64,000 nucleotides of DNA from Actinomadura sp. NBRC 104412 (GTDB lineage Bacteria > Actinomycetota > Actinomycetes > Streptosporangiales > Streptosporangiaceae): positions 1 to 64,000 of the forward strand of contig NZ_BSTM01000036.1 in the NCBI RefSeq assembly GCF_030269515.1, read 5' to 3'. This document shows, piece after piece, positions 36,164 through 45,214 of this stretch. Both the position numbers and the translations under genes were made by a program. The notes beneath the pieces are model-generated. The model was not told where the DNA came from. It was given only the letters and a program-made list of their open reading frames with translations, and made no database searches. Each line of letters opens with the position of its first letter. Position 1 is the stretch's first letter.

Positions 36164-36214
36164 GCAGACCCCGGGCGCAGCGCGCTAGGGCGCGCCGCCC
36201 GAGAAGGGATCTTC

Positions 36215-37504
36215 ATGCCCACCACCATCACGACCGGACGCGCGACGGCCGTGCCGAAGCAGGCCACCCGCAGGCGCGCGGCGCGGCCCGGGCGGCAGGC
36301 CGGAACGGCACCCGCCGCCCAGCGGCCCAGGCAGGCCCGTGAGGCCCGGTCGACCGGCCAGGCACAGGCCGCGCGCCCCGATCGCCAGACCGCCGAAGAG
36401 CAGGTCGTCCGGTTCCAGGGCGTGCTGTCCGTCCAGGACAAGCACGCGTTCGTGCGGACGGAGGGCTACCTGCCCGGCCCGTCCGACGTGTTCCTCACGC
36501 CGGCCCAGGTGAAGGCGAGCCACCTGCGCCCCGGTGACCTCGTCACCGGCACGGCACGCCCGCCGCGTTCCAACCGGGAGAGGCACCACTCCCTCGTCGA
36601 GGTCGAGTCCGTCAACGGGGGCACGCCCGAGGAGGCCGCGGAGCGCCCCGAGTTCGGGAAGCTGACCCCGCTGTTCCCGCAGGAGCGCCTGCGGCTGGAC
36701 ACCGGCGCGCTCGCGCCCCGCGTCATCGATCTCATCGCCCCGATCGGCAAGGGCCAGCGCGGCCTGATCGTCTCCCCGCCCAAGGTCGGCAAGACGATGG
36801 TGCTCGCGGCCCTGGCCAACGCCATCGCCACCGGCAACCCCGAGACCCACCTCATGGTCGTGCTCATCGACGAGCGTCCCGAGGAGGTCACCGACATGCA
36901 GCGGTCGGTGCGCGGCGAGGTGCTGCACTCCACCTTCGACCGTCCCGCCTCCGACCACACGGCGCTGGCCGAGCTGGCCGTCGAGCGCGCCAAACGGCTC
37001 GTCGAGCAGGGCCGCGACGTGGTGATCCTGCTCGACTCGATCACGCGGCTCGGCCGCGCCTACAACCTCGAGGCGCCGTCGAGCAGCCGTATCCTGGCCG
37101 GCGGCGTGGCCACCACCGCGCTGTACCCGCCCAAGAGGTTCTTCGGCGCCGCGCGCAACATCGAGAACGGCGGCTCGCTGACCATCCTGGCGACCGCGCT
37201 GGTCGACACCGGCTCCCGGATGGACGACGTGTTCTTCGAGGAGTTCAAGGGCACCGGCAACATGGAGCTCAAGCTCGACCGCGGCCTGGCCGAGCGGCGC
37301 ATCTTCCCCGCCGTCGACATCGAGGCCAGCGGCACCCGGCGCGAGGAGCTGCTGATCCCGCGCGAGGAGCTGGAGCTGAACTGGCGGCTGCGCCGCGCCC
37401 TGCACGGCCTCGACCGCCAGCAGGCCATCGAGATGCTGCTGGAGAAGATGAAGGGGACGACCTCCAACGCCGAATTTCTGCTCAAGGTGCAGCAGACCAC
37501 CTGA
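36215..37504 (+). CDS. rho: Transcription termination factor Rho (short form)
   Basis: The ATG at 36215, with GAGAAGGGA upstream, gives 429 residues; an in-frame GTG at 36011 is unlikely. Residues 1-62 are a basic low-complexity tail, 63-140 the RNA-binding OB domain (VVRFQGVLSVQDKHAFVRT, DVFLTPAQVKASHLRPGDLVTGTARPP), and 150-429 the RecA-like ATPase: Walker A SPPKVGKTM, Walker B VVILLDSITR, the Q-loop VDTGSRMDD and R-loop GTGNMELKLDR are intact. Actinobacterial Rho usually exceeds 600 residues because of a large insertion; this one has none, so it may be a second, short Rho. It is convergent with the kinase gene. Confidence 0.93.
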   Translation: MPTTITTGRATAVPKQATRRRAARPGRQAGTAPAAQRPRQAREARSTGQAQAARPDRQTAEEQVVRFQGVLSVQDKHAFVRTEGYLPGPSDVFLTPAQVKASHLRPGDLVTGTARPPRSNRERHHSLVEVESVNGGTPEEAAERPEFGKLTPLFPQERLRLDTGALAPRVIDLIAPIGKGQRGLIVSPPKVGKTMVLAALANAIATGNPETHLMVVLIDERPEEVTDMQRSVRGEVLHSTFDRPASDHTALAELAVERAKRLVEQGRDVVILLDSITRLGRAYNLEAPSSSRILAGGVATTALYPPKRFFGAARNIENGGSLTILATALVDTGSRMDDVFFEEFKGTGNMELKLDRGLAERRIFPAVDIEASGTRREELLIPREELELNWRLRRALHGLDRQQAIEMLLEKMKGTTSNAEFLLKVQQTT

Positions 37505-37528
37505 GGCCGCTCCCGCCCTACCCGGCCT

Positions 37529-39001
37529 CTATTCGGAACGGAAGCTTTCCAGCACCCGTTCGTAGTGACGGTGTGACGGTGTCCAGCGGGAGTCGGGGGC
37601 GGAGAAGGTGAACTCGTATCCGGCCGCGCGGCTGCGCAGCACGTGCATGCGATCGCCTCTCGTCCCCCAGGTGAACTCCCACTCCGCGGCGGTCTCGTCC
37701 GTCCCGTCGGTACGCAGCGCCGCCGGACGGTCGCCGGGCGGCAGCGCCTCCAGCCGGAGCAGGCGGTAGCCGGGGTAGCCTCCGGATTCCGCGGCCTCGA
37801 ACTCGGTCGCGCGCAGGCCCGCCAGCGGGTCACCGCCGATCGGCATGATGCGCAGCAGCCTGTCGCCCCGCGGGTCCGTCCATTGGACGCCCGCGCCGTA
37901 CTCCTCCCGCCGCCAGCCCCTCGGCACGTCCACCGAGTAGTCGATGTACCCGAGGGACCCGGACGCCTCGCCGGCCTCGCGGTAGGTGACCATCGCGGAG
38001 TCGCCGCTCTTGGCCACCGAGTCCCAGCGGGCGCTCCACGCCCCGAGGACGACGGCCGCGGTCGCGACGAGTCCCATGCAGGCGACCGCCCGCAGCCGCC
38101 CGCGTGTGAGGGGTCCTCTCGGCGCGGCCCTCGGCCTGGGCCGTGTCGTGCCCGCCGCCGTCTCCGGGCCGGTGCCCATCCTGATCTCGCCCAGCATGCG
38201 CGCCGCGTCAACGGCCCTGAGCCGGTGCCCCGGGTCCTGCCGCAGCAGGCCCTCGATGACGGGGGTCAGCGCGCCCGCCCTCGCCGGCGGGGCGTAGTCG
38301 CCCAGCAGCACCGCCAGCATGGACGCCAGCGCGTGGCCGCGCAGGAACGGCGACACCCCTTCCACGGCCGTGTAGAGGGTGGCGCCGAGCGACCACAGGT
38401 CCGACGCGCGCACGCCGGGTTCGCCGCGGACCCGTTCGGGCGGCAGGTACGCGGGCGAGCCCTCGATCCCGGCGACCAGCGTCTCCTCCGGCTCCTGCGT
38501 CCTGTCCATGTGGACGGCGAGCCCGAAGTCGGTGAGCAGGATCCGGCCGTCGTCGCACAGCAGCACGTTGCTGGGCTTGACGTCGCGGTGCAGGATGCCC
38601 GCCTCGTGCGCCGCGTTCAGGACCGACAGGACGCTCTGCCCGATGCGGGCGGCGCGTTCGACGCGCAGCGGCCCGTTCTCGGCGATCTCCTGGTGCAGGG
38701 AGCGGGCGCGCAGGAACTCCATGACGATCCAGGGGCGCCCGTCCTCGATGACCACGTCGTGGACGTCCACCACGCCGGGGTGGCGCAGCGCGGCGGTTGC
38801 GCGGGCCTCCTCGATGAGCCGCCGGCACAGGAGCCTTCGCTCGCCCTGGGTGAAGCGTTCGGGGAGGCGTACCTCCTTCACCGCCACGTCCCGGTCCAGC
38901 ATCTCGTCGTGGGCCCGCCAGACGACGCCCATTCCGCCCCGGCCGGCCACCGAGAGCAGGCGATACCGCCGGGCCAGCGGTATCCACCGATCTCCCCCCA
39001 T
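37529..39001 (-). CDS. Transmembrane serine/threonine protein kinase
   Basis: The 490-residue Hanks-type kinase has the glycine loop GRGGMGVVWRA (residues 20-30), the ATP lysine in VAVKEV, the catalytic loop HRDVKPSNVLL and DFGLA, and the ASDLWSLGATLY motif. A single transmembrane helix (LRAVACMGLVATAAVVLGAW, about residue 310-330) separates it from an extracytoplasmic domain of about 150 residues without PASTA repeats. Substrate and signal are unknown. It is transcribed toward the end of rho, 24 bp between stops. Confidence 0.92.
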   Translation of the reverse strand: MGGDRWIPLARRYRLLSVAGRGGMGVVWRAHDEMLDRDVAVKEVRLPERFTQGERRLLCRRLIEEARATAALRHPGVVDVHDVVIEDGRPWIVMEFLRARSLHQEIAENGPLRVERAARIGQSVLSVLNAAHEAGILHRDVKPSNVLLCDDGRILLTDFGLAVHMDRTQEPEETLVAGIEGSPAYLPPERVRGEPGVRASDLWSLGATLYTAVEGVSPFLRGHALASMLAVLLGDYAPPARAGALTPVIEGLLRQDPGHRLRAVDAARMLGEIRMGTGPETAAGTTRPRPRAAPRGPLTRGRLRAVACMGLVATAAVVLGAWSARWDSVAKSGDSAMVTYREAGEASGSLGYIDYSVDVPRGWRREEYGAGVQWTDPRGDRLLRIMPIGGDPLAGLRATEFEAAESGGYPGYRLLRLEALPPGDRPAALRTDGTDETAAEWEFTWGTRGDRMHVLRSRAAGYEFTFSAPDSRWTPSHRHYERVLESFRSE

Positions 39002-39051
39002 GGAGGTCGTTATGCGCGTGAATCGCCCAAGGAATGTCCTGGAACGTCACA

Positions 39052-39900
39052 TCATTTCTTAAGGGAAGTCGTGGGCTCCGCGGTGGTGTGGCGGGCGGGC
39101 CGCCGTTCCCGCTCCGGCGATGAGGCCGTCTCCGGCCACATGGCCAGTGGATGATCGAGGACGGTCCCGGGCGGCAGGTCCCGCCGTACGAACCATTCCG
39201 TGCCCATGACCTGGCTGAACAGGGGGCGGGGCAGGCGGGGCAGCGCGGTGGAGGCGCAGACGGAGCCGCCGCCCGCCCGGTGGCCGGAGTGCGCCGCCAT
39301 CGCCGCGCGCTTCATGGAGGAGTACGCGCCGACTCGTACCCGATGCGTGATCTCGGCGCGCGCAGAGTACGCGTTCCGGGGAGCCGTCCAGGACTTGAGA
39401 AGGGGGCCGAGGAATCGCAGCGCGCGCCGGAGGAAATCCCGGTCTAACGTCGCTTCCAGGACGACCGGTGTGCTCGCCAGCTCCGCGGCCCTGACCCCGA
39501 CACGGTGGACGTGGACATGGTCGGGGTGCCCGTACCCGCCGCCAGGGTCGTAGACGGTGAGCAGATCGGCGTCCTCTTCGCGGAGGACTCCTGCCAGCAC
39601 GCCGGCGGCGAGGTCGACGTTCGTGCGGGAGAAGCCGCCGAGCGCCTCCCCGTCCGGGCCGGAGTCCTCGTACCCGAGGACGACCACGCGTGCGCAGCCC
39701 AGCATGCCCGCCGGCGCGTCCTGCACGTCGGTGCGGATCGGGGCGCGCGGGCGCGGGTCCAGGCAGGACGGCTCGTGTCCGGTCGCGGCGAGGACGAGGA
39801 CCACCCGATGCCCCTCCGCCGCGAGCCGCGCCATGGTGCCCGCGGTCAGCAGCGTCTCGTCGCCTCGGTGGGCGTGGAAGAACACGCAGGTTCTGGGCAC
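39052..39900 (-). CDS. PIG-L family deacetylase-like protein with altered catalytic motif
   Basis: The 282-residue protein has the PIG-L/MshB fold, beginning [33 protein letters not shown] and with the distal [10 protein letters not shown] metal-ligand motif. In characterised members the first motif is AHPDDE; here it reads AHRGDE, so the proline and the first Asp, which acts as the general base in MshB, are replaced by Arg and Gly while the metal-binding His, second Asp and Glu are kept. It may be inactive or use a different base. The last 60 residues are unrelated and basic. Its neighbours give no substrate hint. Confidence 0.85.
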   Translation of the reverse strand: MPRTCVFFHAHRGDETLLTAGTMARLAAEGHRVVLVLAATGHEPSCLDPRPRAPIRTDVQDAPAGMLGCARVVVLGYEDSGPDGEALGGFSRTNVDLAAGVLAGVLREEDADLLTVYDPGGGYGHPDHVHVHRVGVRAAELASTPVVLEATLDRDFLRRALRFLGPLLKSWTAPRNAYSARAEITHRVRVGAYSSMKRAAMAAHSGHRAGGGSVCASTALPRLPRPLFSQVMGTEWFVRRDLPPGTVLDHPLAMWPETASSPERERRPARHTTAEPTTSLKK

Positions 39901-40067
39901 GGCACCGTGATGCCCGGCCGCGGTCGACGATCATTCCAGCGGATCGTCAAACCTGTTCCAGGCCCGCGCGGGGAGCCGCTTCCGGCCACGGACGGCCTTC
40001 TTACACGGCTCTTATCCGGGTACCGGCATGCTTGGCCGTAACGATTTCGCATCAGACGGGGGTAGTG

Positions 40068-40646
40068 GTGAGCGCAGGCGCGATGGCGTGGACGCCTCCG
40101 ACGTGGGAGGAGATCGTCAGCGAGCACTCCACGAAGGTGTTCAGGCTGGCGTACCGGCTCACGGGCAACCGGCATGACGCGGAGGACCTGACGCAGGACG
40201 TGTTCGTCCGGGTCTTCCGGTCTCTGTCCTCCTACACCCCCGGCACCTTCGAGGGCTGGCTGCACCGCATCACGACGAACCTGTTCCTCGACCGCGCGCG
40301 CCGCAAGCAGCGGATCCGGTTCGACGCGCTGGCCGACGACGCGGCGGAGCGGTTGCAGGGCCGGGAGCCGAGCCCTGCCCAGGCGTACGACGACCGTCAT
40401 CTGGACGCCGACATCCAGCGCGCCCTGGACGCGCTGGCCCCCGAGTACCGGGCCGCCGTGGTGCTGTGCGACATCGAGGGCCTGACGTACGAGGAGATCG
40501 CCGCTTCACTGGGCGTGAAGATGGGCACGGTGCGCAGCCGCATCCACCGCGGTCGCGCCCAGCTCCGCGCCGCCTTGGAGCACCGCCGCCCCGCCGACGT
40601 CTGCCTTGAGCCGACGTTCCCGGCGTGTGAGGGCCATCACACGTGA
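40068..40646 (+). CDS. sigE: ECF RNA polymerase sigma factor SigE
   Basis: The 192-residue protein (start at one of two adjacent GTGs, 40065/40068) has region 2 ([56 protein letters not shown]) and region 4 ([44 protein letters not shown]). It is clearly close to mycobacterial SigE, a heat-, envelope- and oxidative-stress sigma factor. The usual partner, a membrane anti-sigma factor (RseA type), is not encoded next to it here; the next gene is a hydrolase 32 bp away. Confidence 0.93.
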   Translation: MSAGAMAWTPPTWEEIVSEHSTKVFRLAYRLTGNRHDAEDLTQDVFVRVFRSLSSYTPGTFEGWLHRITTNLFLDRARRKQRIRFDALADDAAERLQGREPSPAQAYDDRHLDADIQRALDALAPEYRAAVVLCDIEGLTYEEIAASLGVKMGTVRSRIHRGRAQLRAALEHRRPADVCLEPTFPACEGHHT

Positions 40647-40678
40647 CCGGCCAGTAACTTCTGTCCTACCCTCGGGTC

Positions 40679-41497
40679 GTGGACCTCGTCTTCGACCGTC
40701 GCGGCGACGGCCCCCCGCTCGTCCTCCTGCACGGCATCGGACATCGCCGGCAAGCCTGGGACCCCGTCATGGACGCGCTCGCCAAGGAGCGCGACGTCAT
40801 CGCCGTCGATCTGCCGGGCTTCGGCGGCTCGCCGCCCCTCCCCGCGGGCACCCCGTACACCGTGGGCGCCACCATCGGCATTCTGACCGACTTCTTCGAC
40901 CGCCTGGACCTGGGGCGCCCGCACATCGCCGGGAACTCGCTCGGTGGCCTGTTCGCCCTTGAGGCGGCCGACCGCGGCCTGGTCAGCTCGGCCACGGCGC
41001 TGTCTCCCGCGGGCTTCTACAACGCCAGGGAGCTGGCCTTCGCCGCCGCCACGTTGCGCGCGTCCCGCCGCGCCGCCGCCCTTCCCGAGGCGCTGATGGC
41101 CCGGCTCGCCGACTCCCCGCGCCGCCGCAGGGTCATGTTCGGGATGATCTACGGTCGTCCGGATCGCATGGACTTCGCCACCCTTGCCGCCGATGCCCGC
41201 GCGCTGCGGTCCTGCCCCGGTTTCGAGCCCACCCTGCGCGCGGGGCGCCGCGTACGGTTCCGGGGCTCGTGCGCCGACGTCCCGGTGACCATCGCCTGGG
41301 GCGTCAACGACCGCTTGCTGCGCATGGCGCAGGCCGTCCGCGCCCAGCGCACGCTGCCGAACGCCCGGTTCATCTGGCTGGAGGGCTGCGGGCACGTCCC
41401 GATGTGGGACGACCCGGAGTTGGTGGCCAGGGTCCTTCTGGAGGGCAGCGACCACCCGCTGCGCGACGCCGATCGGGCCGTCCGCGCCGAGGTGTGA
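40679..41497 (+). CDS. Alpha/beta hydrolase
   Basis: The 272-residue protein (GTG start) has oxyanion HGIGHRRQAWDPVMDALA, the nucleophile elbow GNSLGG (Ser about residue 83), the acid in a strand near ITIAWGVNDRLL (Asp) and the catalytic His in LEGCGHVPMWDDP. It is a broad hydrolase family; the substrate is unknown. It follows sigE by 32 bp and may be read with it. Confidence 0.88.
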   Translation: MDLVFDRRGDGPPLVLLHGIGHRRQAWDPVMDALAKERDVIAVDLPGFGGSPPLPAGTPYTVGATIGILTDFFDRLDLGRPHIAGNSLGGLFALEAADRGLVSSATALSPAGFYNARELAFAAATLRASRRAAALPEALMARLADSPRRRRVMFGMIYGRPDRMDFATLAADARALRSCPGFEPTLRAGRRVRFRGSCADVPVTIAWGVNDRLLRMAQAVRAQRTLPNARFIWLEGCGHVPMWDDPELVARVLLEGSDHPLRDADRAVRAEV

Positions 41498-41553
41498 ATA
41501 TCTGGGCGCGACGGGGTGTTCCACTGGCAGCCGAGACCGGTGATCGCTAAGGT

Positions 41554-41611
41554 TTGACAGGTACTTGAAACCTCAACTAACCTGACGCGAGCTGGTTGTT
41601 GAAATTTCAAG
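41554..41611 (+). promoter_or_regulatory. YceI promoter with two inverted operator copies
   Basis: TTGACA (41554-41559) and TAACCT (41578-41583) are spaced by 18 bases, a good vegetative-type promoter. The spacer and downstream carry GTTGARRTTTCAAG twice in opposite orientation: on the minus strand at 41564-41577 and on the plus strand at 41598-41611, where TTGAAATTTCAA is a perfect palindrome. A MarR-type repressor is the likely binder; none is encoded nearby. Confidence 0.65.
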
Positions 41612-41628
41612 CAAAATTGGAGCCTTCC

Positions 41629-42177
41629 ATGAGCATCGCCACCGTGGCCCCCGGACTGACCGCCGGCACCTGGAACATCGACCCCGCCCACTCCGAGGTC
41701 GCCTTCGTGATCCGGCACCTGATGACCAAGGTGCGGGGCATCTTCACCGAGTTCGAGGGCTCCATCGAGATCGCCGACGACCTGGTCTCCTCCAAGGCCA
41801 AGGCCGAGATCAAGGTGGAGTCGCTGACCACCCGGCACGCCGACAGGGACGCGCACGTCCGCTCGTCCGACGTCCTGGACATCGCGAACCACCCGGTCAT
41901 GACCTTCGAGTCCACCGGCGTCCGCGAAGAGGACGGCCAGTACTACCTGGACGGCGCCCTGACCATCAAGGACGTCACCCGTCCGGTCAGCCTGGAGGTC
42001 GAGTTCAACGGCGTCAGCGAGGACCCGTGGGGCGGCTTCCGCGCCGGCTTCAGCGCCGAGACCACCATCAACCGCAAGGACTGGGGTATCGAGTTCAACG
42101 TCCCGCTGAAGGGCGAGGGCGCCCTGCTCAGCGACAAGGTCGTCCTCCAGCTCGAGATCCAGGCCGTCCGCGCCTGA
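41629..42177 (+). CDS. YceI family protein
   Basis: The 182-residue protein (ATG at 41629) is a YceI-type lipocalin-like beta barrel: TWNIDPAHSEVAFVIRHLMTKVRGIFTEFEGSIEI, then VESLTTRHADRDAHVRSSDVLDIANHPVMTFES and the C-terminal strands GGFRAGFSAETTINRKDWGIEFN. The family binds long hydrophobic molecules such as polyisoprenoids. There is no signal peptide, so this copy is cytoplasmic, as in many actinomycetes. It is followed by a strong terminator. Confidence 0.93.
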   Translation: MSIATVAPGLTAGTWNIDPAHSEVAFVIRHLMTKVRGIFTEFEGSIEIADDLVSSKAKAEIKVESLTTRHADRDAHVRSSDVLDIANHPVMTFESTGVREEDGQYYLDGALTIKDVTRPVSLEVEFNGVSEDPWGGFRAGFSAETTINRKDWGIEFNVPLKGEGALLSDKVVLQLEIQAVRA

Positions 42178-42201
42178 CCCGGCTCCGCGCCGCGTACCGA
42201 G

Positions 42202-42233
42202 AAAGGCCGCCCGCCTCATGGCGGGCGGCCTTT
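42202..42233 (+). terminator. Intrinsic terminator after YceI
   Basis: AAAGGCCGCCCGCC (42202-42215) pairs perfectly with GGCGGGCGGCCTTT (42220-42233) over a TCAT loop, 25 bp past the YceI stop. It could also end transcription of the convergent membrane gene. Confidence 0.85.
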
Positions 42234-42270
42234 CGGTCCGCCGGTCTCCTGGCCCGTGCCGTCGAATCGG

Positions 42271-42594
42271 TCACATCGAGTGCATCGCGGCGGCCATCAG
42301 CGCCGCCGCGCCCGACAGCCCGCCGAAGAGGACGACCGCCGAGGCGGCCAGGGCGAGACCCGGCTTGATCATGCGGCGCATCACCAGATAGGCCGCCGCG
42401 GTGGCGAGAAAGGCGAGCAGCGGAAGCCAGGGGACGAACAGCGACGTCAGGCCCACGAGGAGGGCGCTGAGCAGAGAGACCCCTATCCTGGCCGACCCCT
42501 TGAGGTCACGGCCGGTGAGCGCGAAGGTGACGGTTCCGGCGAGCACGAAGTCGGCGACGAGCATGCCGATCACGATCAGGTCGTCGGAATGCAT
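42271..42594 (-). CDS. Small three-helix membrane protein
   Basis: The 107-residue protein (ATG at 42594) has hydrophobic segments at about 6-28, 39-70 and 81-103 (LIVIGMLVADFVLAGTVTFAL, IGVSLLSALLVGLTSLFVPWLPLLAFLATAAAYLV, ALAASAVVLFGGLSGAAALMAAA). No family is recognised. It ends 37 bp from the YceI terminator. Confidence 0.65.
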   Translation of the reverse strand: MHSDDLIVIGMLVADFVLAGTVTFALTGRDLKGSARIGVSLLSALLVGLTSLFVPWLPLLAFLATAAAYLVMRRMIKPGLALAASAVVLFGGLSGAAALMAAAMHSM

Positions 42595-42734
42595 TGAGGA
42601 CTCTCCGATCCCGTGGGTTCGATGCGAGGGGCCGGCCGCCTTGTATGACCCGGACCCGGGTCGGAAAGTTCGATCAACGCTTCCCGCGTCTTCACGCGCC
42701 CGCTCGTGAAGGCTCCCGTCCTGGTTGTGACGTC

Positions 42735-44189
42735 CTAGTTGGGACGCAGGACGCGGGTGACGCCGGCGATGAGGGCGGTGGCCAGGATCCAGCCGGCGGC
42801 CACCAGGGCGTAGGCGATCCATCGGGACCAGCCCTGGGGGTCGTAGGACTGCTGCTGGCCGAAGGTGTCGATCGGGATCAGCAGGTCGAGGGTGTAGACG
42901 AAGGCGTGGAAGTCGGGACGCTCGTCGGCCGGTTTGATCGAATGGGGGCGGTGGGAGGAGAAGACGGCCGTGCCGAGGCCGACCAGGGCGGCGAACCAGG
43001 CGAAGGCCAGCCAGGGTCGGTAGCCGTAGCCGACCGTCCAGTCGAGCAGCCCGTTCCACGCCTTGCCGATCGGGTTGAGGTTGCGGCGGCGGGCGCGCAG
43101 CTTGGCGAGCTGGACCTTGCGGGCGTAGTCGTCGTGGCCGATGCCGCGGTAGTAGGTGGCGAGCTGCTCGTACGGCTGGGCGTGGAACTCCTTGTCGCGG
43201 GAGACCCAGCTCAGCCTGTGCTGGAACGGCACGTTGCGCAGGGTCTCGTAGGTGAGGCCGTTCAGGCGCAGCTCGTCCGGCCAGATGGACTGGGCGTCCA
43301 TGACCACGGCGATCCGGGAGAACGACAGCGAGACCGGCCCCTTGATCTTCTCCGCCGGCAACAGCAGCAACTCGTCGCAGGTCATGTGGCTGGCATGCAG
43401 GGCCAGCCGGTGGGGGTCGGCCGAGTCGAGCCTGGCCCGGGAGAACGCCAGGAGCCCGTTGACGCGGGCGTTGCGGAGCCGGACGGTGCCGATCGTGGTG
43501 GCGCGGGAGAACTCGGCGGCGTCCTCGACGACCATGTTCTGCGCGTCGATGGCCAGCCGCCCCGGGTTGCGCAGGGTGGCGCCCTCCAGCCAGATGCCGC
43601 CGTTCATGCGGGCGCCGGTCAGCCGGACCCCGCCCTCGATCTCGGCCTCCCGCGCGTACATGCCCGCCTCGACCAGCAGCGCGCCGCCGAACAGCGCCCA
43701 CTGGGCGGGCTCGGAGGCGGTGATCCGCGTGCCGTTCAGCCGGAGACCGCCCATGATCTGCGCGCGGGGCAGCCGGACCGACCCCTCGATGTGCGAGCCG
43801 GACAGGCTGAGGTAGCCGTCGGCGCGCAGCCCACCGCCGTCGAACCCGGGCATCCGGCACTCGGACAGGCGCACCTGCCGGGTCTGCGCGTTGGACAGGT
43901 CGGGGGTCTCGGTGAGACGGCAGTGGGTGAGCCGCAGCTCGTACTCGACGGTGCCGCCGGACAGGTCGAGGGTGCCGATGACGTACGCGCCGCTCAGCCG
44001 GACGGCCGCCACGAAGCCGGTACGCGGCGGGCAGGCGCCGAGCAGCAACTGGGAGATCACCTCGGCGCGGACGATGCGGTCCGGGTCGGGGCCGGCCGGC
44101 ACCACCTCGCCCAGGACCACCTGGCCGCCGGTGGGGAAGGACGACCACAGCCGCCGTTCCGCGTCGTTCAGTCCGGGGGGTTCCACCAC
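42735..44189 (-). CDS. Beta-helical repeat protein with two C-terminal transmembrane segments
   Basis: The 484-residue protein (GTG at 44189) starts with a short acidic region (EPPGLNDAERRLWSSFP) and then about twelve 20-residue beta-helix-like turns (residues about 60-330) with recurrent LxLSG/xGxLRL strands, such as VRLSGAYVIGTLDLSGGTVEYELRL and LRADGYLSLSGSHIEGSVRL. They are not strict pentapeptide repeats. Residues 335-400 hold a conserved helical YEQLATYYRGIGHDDYARKVQLAKLR. Two transmembrane helices follow (about 415-435 and 455-480). Such proteins are often mislabelled oxidoreductases; the function is unknown. Confidence 0.75.
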   Translation of the reverse strand: MVEPPGLNDAERRLWSSFPTGGQVVLGEVVPAGPDPDRIVRAEVISQLLLGACPPRTGFVAAVRLSGAYVIGTLDLSGGTVEYELRLTHCRLTETPDLSNAQTRQVRLSECRMPGFDGGGLRADGYLSLSGSHIEGSVRLPRAQIMGGLRLNGTRITASEPAQWALFGGALLVEAGMYAREAEIEGGVRLTGARMNGGIWLEGATLRNPGRLAIDAQNMVVEDAAEFSRATTIGTVRLRNARVNGLLAFSRARLDSADPHRLALHASHMTCDELLLLPAEKIKGPVSLSFSRIAVVMDAQSIWPDELRLNGLTYETLRNVPFQHRLSWVSRDKEFHAQPYEQLATYYRGIGHDDYARKVQLAKLRARRRNLNPIGKAWNGLLDWTVGYGYRPWLAFAWFAALVGLGTAVFSSHRPHSIKPADERPDFHAFVYTLDLLIPIDTFGQQQSYDPQGWSRWIAYALVAAGWILATALIAGVTRVLRPN

Positions 44190-44219
44190 GGGGTCTCTTT
44201 CTACGGGAGCAGAAATGAC

Positions 44220-44248
44220 CAAGGCCCGGGTGTCCGCCCCGGGCCTTG
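44220..44248 (-). terminator. Terminator hairpin after Spo0M gene
   Basis: CAAGGCCCGGG (44220-44230) and CCCGGGCCTTG (44238-44248) are perfect complements over a seven-base loop, immediately past the Spo0M stop. Confidence 0.8.
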
Positions 44249-44259
44249 TCAGGCAAGGC

Positions 44260-45045
44260 TCAGAACAGCCCCCTCCGGCGGCCGGCCTGCTGAAGGAAGC
44301 CGTCGAGCTCCTGCTCCCAGTTGGTGTGCTCGACGGTCGCGTAGTCGACGGTGAAGCGGCTGAACGCGTCATGGCCCTCGGTGTACACGCCGCCCCGCTT
44401 GTCCAGCTCCAGGACGACCTCCATGGACTGCGGGTACGACACGAACGTGACCTCGAGCTGCTTGATGACCCTGGCGTACTGCGACGGCGGGTAGAACTCG
44501 ATCTCCTGGTAGAACGGCAGCTCCTGGTGGACGCCCCAGATACGGCCCTTCTCGCAGTCGGCGTTGCGGAATTGGAAGCCGAGGTTGGCGAACGCGAGCA
44601 GGATGCGCTCCTGCGCGGGCAGCGGATGCACCGCGATCGGGTCCAGGTCGGTGGCGTCGACCGCCCGTGCTACTTCGAGCTCGGTGGACAGGCCGACCGT
44701 GGTGCCGTGCAGTGGACGGCCGTAGAAGTGGGTGAGCGGCGCCTCCCACGGCACCTGGAACTGGAACGGGACGCTGTAGCGCGCGCCGTCGTCCAGCTTG
44801 AACGCCCCGGCGATCGGCAGCTTGGCGTACTCCAGGTTGGACGAGTACTCGCTGTCGCCGGACTCGACCTCCACCCGGGTCTTCAGGGCCAGGTTGACGC
44901 CCAGGATGTCCGAGTCGTGCTTGCCGCCCAGGATCGTCACCTCACCGGTGATGGTGCCGCCCGGTGTGGTGCTCGGGTTGTGCAGGATCGTCTCGACCTC
45001 CGGACCGCCGATCCCCGCCGCCTGCATGAGCTTCTTGAAGACCAA
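44260..45045 (-). CDS. Spo0M family sporulation/arrestin-like protein
   Basis: The 261-residue protein matches Spo0M, an arrestin-fold protein linked to sporulation control in Bacillus and to development in actinomycetes. Conserved parts are MVFKKLMQAAGIGGPEVETILHNPSTTPGGTITGEVTI near the N-terminus and FQVPWEAPLTHFYGRPLHGTTVGLSTEL and DLDPIAVHPLPAQERIL in the middle; the charged C-terminal tail is QQAGRRRGLF. No transmembrane segment. It stands alone with its own terminator. Confidence 0.92.
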   Translation of the reverse strand: MVFKKLMQAAGIGGPEVETILHNPSTTPGGTITGEVTILGGKHDSDILGVNLALKTRVEVESGDSEYSSNLEYAKLPIAGAFKLDDGARYSVPFQFQVPWEAPLTHFYGRPLHGTTVGLSTELEVARAVDATDLDPIAVHPLPAQERILLAFANLGFQFRNADCEKGRIWGVHQELPFYQEIEFYPPSQYARVIKQLEVTFVSYPQSMEVVLELDKRGGVYTEGHDAFSRFTVDYATVEHTNWEQELDGFLQQAGRRRGLF

Positions 45046-45214
45046 GGCTTTTTCCTCCCGTGTCGTGGGGCGTCTCCCCCGTCGGCGTCAGTCGAATAGA
45101 CGTCCTTACCGGAGGCTACGTTCCAGCGGGCTGTCGTGCGGGGTGATCGCGTGTCCGGAGTCGGACCCCGATGGTGAGAGGGTTCAGCCGGTCTCACCAC
45201 CGGGGCGTCCGTTG

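Larger units (their letters stand above)
35766..36214. other. Long leader/promoter region of the short rho gene
   Basis: This 449-bp region has an AT-poor 3' part with a candidate 30-codon upstream frame (36007-36099) and a perfect 10-bp hairpin (36124-36163). Promoter elements were not clear. No convincing full gene is seen. Confidence 0.5.
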
